From Aulostomus chinensis (Eukaryota; Chordata; Actinopteri; Syngnathiformes; Aulostomidae), in assembly GCA_037954235.1 (NCBI GenBank), contig JBBMOA010000015.1, positions 2,357,001 to 2,421,000 of the forward strand: a stretch of 64,000 bases of DNA. Direction: 5' to 3'. The notes beneath the pieces are model-generated. The model was not told the DNA's origin. It saw only the letters and a program-made list of their open reading frames with translations, and did no database searches. Numbering within the stretch: the stretch's first letter is position 1; every line of letters begins with the position of its first letter. This document shows positions 59,000 to 64,000 of the stretch, piece by piece. A program made the translations under genes and the position numbers.

Positions 59000-61900
59000 A
59001 GACAATATATAAATTGTTGACTAATGATCTTTTCCTGTTAAATTCATTTTTTGTGACTTTTGTTTAAAAATAACAAAAGAAAAGAGGTGACTTTGGTGGT
59101 TACTGGTTCCACAGAGAAACCAGAGATGATTCAAGCCTGAATCAGAATCGGAAACTAAAATGACTGTGTTTTCGCACACAACAGGCTCAGCGTGTGTTTG
59201 TGGTCGCACATGGAGTCAAGTTTGAACACCAGAGAATTTTTCAGCATTCCAGGGCTCAACCGCTGGGCATTTTTCTTATCGATTTGGTGACATCAACAAG
59301 GCAGACAGAAATACTTTCCAAACACACCCAGGAATCTGATGTACACATTTAATAATAATCACCATCATCATCATCATCATTGGGGGGAATCAAATGGTTT
59401 ATTGGGACATTTACAACATTGCTTCTGGACTCTGATGCATGCAGGAGTACAAATATGATGGAACCAGCAATGCAGCATCGGGACGTGTTGGTTCAGCTGA
59501 GTTTTGAGGCAGTGATGATGTCACATTTGTGGTTCCCAGCATGAAGCTACTGGCATTAAAGAGTACAGCGGCAGTTTGGTGTTCACCAATTAAAAGGGAG
59601 TTTTAGAGCCTCAAAACTCCAGTGACAGCAAGCCTCCATGTTTGAACCCTGCGCTCAAAGATGTCATGATAGATGGAACTGGACATTTGGAAAATCTGAA
59701 GCAGCGCTCGAGGAAATTATTTACAGACACTCGCTAGCAAGGAGCTAACCTGAAGTAGCCAGCTTGGCTAACGTGTGTCTGGTACATTCAGCATTGTTGG
59801 CCAGTGTTGACGCCAATCCGTGGGAATTCAAACAAGTTCACAAAAATGCAAAACTAACAATTTTTTTTTAATCATCTGGTGTGGTTGAACTGAATGATTC
59901 AACTTAAACAAGCAAACTCTCTTCTCTATTTGATGTCGCACTTCAGTTGAACTGAGCAGGAACACACAGGGGAGCCTGGGAGTTTTCTCCTCCTATGAGA
60001 AGCTTGCTGCGTCTCTCCAGGGAAGCTGAAAGGCAGTTTTGTTCTCAGAGTAAACGCTGATGGATATGGAAGCTGAGACAGGACATTTCTAATGCCGTTA
60101 CATCATGAGAATGAGATGTGCACCCATTAAAATGGAATATTACTGCAAGGATGGCCTGCATAGAGAGAGAATTTCTTCCGAAATGAAACATCAATTATTC
60201 AGAAGTTTGACTCTCAGAGAAACAATCACGTCAGCAGAAAAAAAACACAACCTGAAGTGATCAGGAAAAACCAACGTGCCTGCTCATGTTCACGTTCCTC
60301 TCAGCGGCCCGGAAGGCTTTTAAAGCATCAACATGACACAAATCATGAGGACCCATTTAGGTATCAGACACACAGTGGGACGCGGTAGCTTCAATAAAGC
60401 CTTGACTCAACAACACTCTGGTTGAAGTGGGGTTGCATTTCGCTGGAGGATGAGGTTTTGGTAGCCTTGCGAGTTTCAATTAAAAAACTGCAAAAGGAAC
60501 AGTTGCTATTTTTGGGGAAAAAGGGTTATTGTCCATCACCTCCAGAGCCAGACGAGACAGAGGCGCTTCAGCAGGGAGCTGAGACCCACCTTAGTTAGCT
60601 TAGCGCAATGAATGGTAGTGGGTGGGAAGTGTTAGCACACCTCCTGCTTTAGTTTGATTTAAGCTAATGACTAATGAAGTGTTAGATTACTGAGCATACA
60701 GCTGGATAAAGACTTGGAATCTTCTGTAGGATGCCTTTGAGTTAGTAAACAGATGCTTTCTTTAGTTGTGCGGTTGTTTGTCTTCGGTCTCCAGTAACCG
60801 CCAGTGTGAGTCTTGTGGTTGATGGTTACACCAAGTCATGCTGAAAGACATCCTCTTGAATTAAAGACATTGAGCACTGAGTGACTGATAACTAAAATCA
60901 TTCAACTGTGAACCCGGTGGAAACCCACAAATACACAAGGAGAACATGCAAAACTAGCTAATGTTATTATGGCTTCGTTGTTTACTGTTGCTCGGTAACA
61001 TCGTCAGCTGATCTGTGACGGCTCTCTAATTGGCTATTGGGGTTTTGTTTGCAAAGCCCTGATGTAATTATTCCGATTTAAAATCCAAAATATCAGACGT
61101 TTGACATGATGGCCCCACAGGAGCTCAACGGTGAGATTCTGGAAGTAAAATCCCGTTCAGAATTTACTCCCAGAACCGGAGCCACTGGGAAGGTGGGCGT
61201 TCTCTGTTGAGCTCTAGGCGGTTGAGGGTTCACGTCTGGGCCAGCTCACACAGATCAGATCACCTGATCATTCTGGAGGGTTACGAGCCTCCCCCATAAA
61301 CCTGCTGAGAGTCCAGAGCTAGACCCTGTACATGAAAGCACCACCACAGCTGGTGGGAGATGAGGATGAGGGTTTGCTCACCGTCCAGCTCATGCGAACC
61401 AGTTCTGTTCAAGCTAAACGCTACATCACGTTGGTTTCTGGTTAACACACTTTAACCAACAGGGTTTTTAGCAGATTATTGTTAGCTAGTAGCTGCTCAC
61501 CAGTTTATTCTACAAAGGGATTATAAACATGAAGCAGGTTGGTAGTCGGTTTTTACTGGAGCGACGCATCGTTGCACCACTGGTCAGTAAAGGTGAGGAG
61601 GTCGAGTGGGTTTGCATGTATGGGTGTGGTTTTGAGACATTCATCTACCAACCCTTCATGCACCAGACTTCTTAAAGAACCAATCAGTGGAGAGAAAAAT
61701 GGCTGAACTTTTCACCCAATTTCATGAGGACTTCCTCTGAAACCCCCATCCCACCTGCAAAAACCTTGCCATCACCCAGCAATCAGTCCCGGGTCACATG
61801 ACCTGTAGACATGGGTATTTATCTCGAAATGGCATTGATGTAAACATAACACCTGGGTGACTCCTGTAGATTGTGGCCAACCTCAGGCACAGAAGCAGTC

Positions 61901-63062
61901 AGAGCTGTTAACAAGGTACATGGAGCGTGCACACGTGTTCGCAGTGGGAAAGAGTTTTACTGGGATGCCTCATGCCACCTGCTGCAGAAAGTACGCTTCA
62001 ACAAATCACACGGCAAAAATAGTTCCATCTGGAGGATGGCGATGGTTTAAGAACCACTTTTCAAGCCCTGAAAATAGGGCAGTAACAATCGACAAAATCA
62101 TAAATCCAGAAACGTCTGAAGCCAAGCAGCTACTGTTGTTGTCGTCACAGACATGCAGCTATCAGGCGGAAGGACTGATGAACTCTAACGCCGGCAGTGA
62201 AACACTGATCGAGAAACTTCAGCTGCTGTGGAACCACAGTCAAAGAAAAAGCTTCTCTCAGGACACAGAAAACATCCAAACAAAGGAAACGGGAGGACGT
62301 GAGTGGAAGAGTACATACACCTAAACTGACAGGACTGTCATGGACCAAACTCTTGTTTGGCGATTAAGATTTATGCTGACGCTGTCCATCACTTCCTCAG
62401 GTTGAGGTTTGATGATCATGCTGTTGATTCTGCAGGTGAGATGCATTTTTCTAAAATTCTTTATGTTTTTCTAATTGACTGACAAGTCTTTTCTTCATGT
62501 TTCTGGGGAAAAAAAAATACAGAATTTGCTGTGATGAAGTCGTATTCGTGCCCAAAACCTTAAAAAAAGACATAAAATTAGCAAGAAAAAACTTGGAAAT
62601 TGTCTGGGTTTTTTTCCCTTCAAAAAAATACATTAATAAATAAAATCAAAACTGGCAACAATAAGAAAGAAAAACCTCTTAAAGGAAAAATACACTAAAA
62701 GCAAAAACTTATTAATACTGATTAACATCTATACTTGAAGGTTAGAGGAGTGACGATGGATCAGGTTTCTTGTTTTTTTAAATATCTGGAAACTAAACTC
62801 TTATGCTCCAGAACCGGAAGGCGCAGGAGAACATCGGATCTACGGGTTAGTCTGGGTTGTTTTGGCATTCTGAGGCGTCAGTGGACTGTCGTCATGAGGA
62901 TATGAATGTGTGCACAGCTGATTGGTCCTGTGGTTGTTACATGTTACGTGTGTGTATTCCAACATCATGTGATAATTGTCATGAGTTGTCCAGCATCCGG
63001 CAGTGACTATCAAGGGTTCATGCGTCTCCTCTTCATGCAGGGTTCAGCTTCATACGAGTACT
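59000..63062. other. Intergenic stretch without recognised gene
   Basis: A short (TCA)n run near 59360-59380 and a solo terminus of the composite repeat at 60531-60645. The 155-codon open frame at 61857-62324 begins at a GTG (first ATG at 61917). It encodes a peptide with WRWFKNHF and TIDKIINPETSE that I cannot assign and that has no supported splice sites. It may be a repeat remnant. The 3' untranslated region of the sialyltransferase probably covers part of 62500-63062 on the minus strand. Confidence 0.4.
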
Positions 63063-63643
63063 TTAGGACCGATGTTCAGAGACGTGTCCAGGAGCCTGGG
63101 TGCAGTTGAGTTTGCTGAATCCAGGCAGCGTGACGCGTCCGTGGGTGTAGATGTCACGATCTGGCCCCTGGTTCATCCGTTTGACCAGGTTCTTCTCGTA
63201 CAGCAGGGGGTGGTAGGCGCCAAGCGTGCAGGCGGCATCGTAAAACCTCTGGTAGTAATGGCAGAGCTCCGTCTTTCTCCGGGATGGCAGGAACTCGTAA
63301 ACATGCACCACCTCGCAGAGTGACATCATCAGGACTGTGCCTGGGCAGGAAATAAAGCATTCAGCCGGGTACCTAAGACACCAAACCTTCCTGCACTGGC
63401 TCCTCATCTAAAAATGTTTGGTGTGTATGGTGGATGGGGCAAGAGAACAGAGTGAATGCTCGCCATACCCAGCAGGCCAGAGGAGGGCGGGTTCTTCTGG
63501 ATGGGCTCCGCCATATTGTCTTGTATTCGCTGCCAGACCTGCCACTCAAAGCGAGGATGCAGGATGTAGAAAGGCTGCAGGGGATGAAGCCTCCTGTATC
63601 TCTGGTACTGGGTGAAGATGGGGTAGTCGGTACGGTTGAACCA
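63063..63643 (-). CDS. st6gal1: Beta-galactoside alpha-2,6-sialyltransferase, last two coding exons (partial)
   Basis: Exons at 63643-63469 and 63340-63063 (minus) join in phase across a GT-AG intron. The reading starts WFNRTDYPIFTQYQRYRRLH and ends LPGFSKLNC plus 12 residues to the stop. Golgi enzymes of this family move sialic acid from CMP-Neu5Ac to terminal galactose of N-glycans. Sialylmotif S (NPPSSGLLGTVLMMSLC) spans the exon junction, motif III lies in CHYYQRFYDAACTLGAYHP, and motif VS is the HPLLYE core. YEKNLVKRMNQG and PSRRKTELC favour ST6GAL1, whereas MMSLCEVVHVYEF and the tail past the last Cys recall ST6GAL2, so the paralogue is not certain. Upstream exons (signal anchor, motif L) lie beyond 64000. 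Confidence 0.93.
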
Positions 63644-64000
63644 CTGCAGAAGGGACAAGTGTGTTAGCGCCATGCATGTTTGAACCTTTGGAACGCGACA
63701 CAGTGAGATGACATCACTCAAGCCTGAGGCTTTTTTCCACTGGGATGTGTGATTTTAGACCTTCAGACGTGACTTTCAGTGTCTCTCCTGTTATTTTTAC
63801 TGAATCTGGTCTTTTCTGCCGCCTCCCTCGCTGTCTTAACGTTTATTAAATTATCGCTTTAATAACGACAAGCTGAGCCAAGCAGCGGTCCCACATCGGG
63901 GCCCCTCTCTCCTCTGTGCTGCGTTAAGGAGCTGAGAACAATGCTAGTTAGCTTAGCATAATCAATCATTACCTCACTAGTGCTGAAGAGGACAGTAGGA

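Overview
This is a window of a ray-finned fish (teleost) genome. The evidence is vertebrate multi-exon genes with GT-AG introns, a compact replication-dependent histone cluster, long (CA)n/(TG)n microsatellites, tRNA-derived SINE and LINE remnants ending in ATGGATGG-type tails, and many short inverted-repeat elements. Genes fill roughly the right two thirds. The left 30 kb is almost all intronic or intergenic. All calls come from reading the sequence; nothing was searched.

Layout. (1) 1-13.4 kb: apparently the long first intron of a minus-strand gene, of which only the signal-peptide exon (13349-13421) is recognisable. (2) 13.4-30.7 kb: repeat-rich intergenic DNA with microsatellites, a 15-bp minisatellite, a 67-bp tandem array and a nested MITE. 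(3) 30.7-36.9 kb: six intronless core histone genes in the order H2B>, H3>, H2A>, H2B>, <H2A, <H3, each with the 3' histone stem-loop. The H3-H2A pairs lie on the arms of a nearly identical 1.66-kb inverted repeat. No H4 or H1 gene is seen. (4) 38.99-45.04 kb: tmem120a on the minus strand, 12 coding exons, 347 residues. (5) 46.14-50.33 kb: styxl1 on the minus strand, 8 coding exons, 293 residues, including one probable GC-AG intron. (6) 51.20-55.53 kb: a hepacam-type immunoglobulin cell-adhesion gene on the plus strand, 7 coding exons, 362 residues. (7) 56.9-59.0 kb: two intact tRNA-Asp(GTC) genes in opposite orientation, plus two decayed copies. (8) 63.06-63.64 kb: the last two coding exons of a minus-strand beta-galactoside alpha-2,6-sialyltransferase (st6gal1-like), whose remaining exons lie beyond the right edge.

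tmem120a and styxl1 are also neighbours in mammals (human 7q11.23), so this is conserved microsynteny. styxl1 and hepacam are transcribed divergently from a shared interval of about 0.86 kb that holds an RFX-type X-box close to the styxl1 start. The histone genes form a functional set whose coding sequences look homogenised by gene conversion while their promoters differ.

I found no wholly new system. The observations most worth a second look are the histone inverted repeat that stops at the H3 start codon, the RFX X-boxes at both H2B genes and at styxl1, the GC-AG intron, the MITE whose empty site is preserved in a paralogous repeat 21 kb away, and the tRNA-Asp cluster with its decaying copies.
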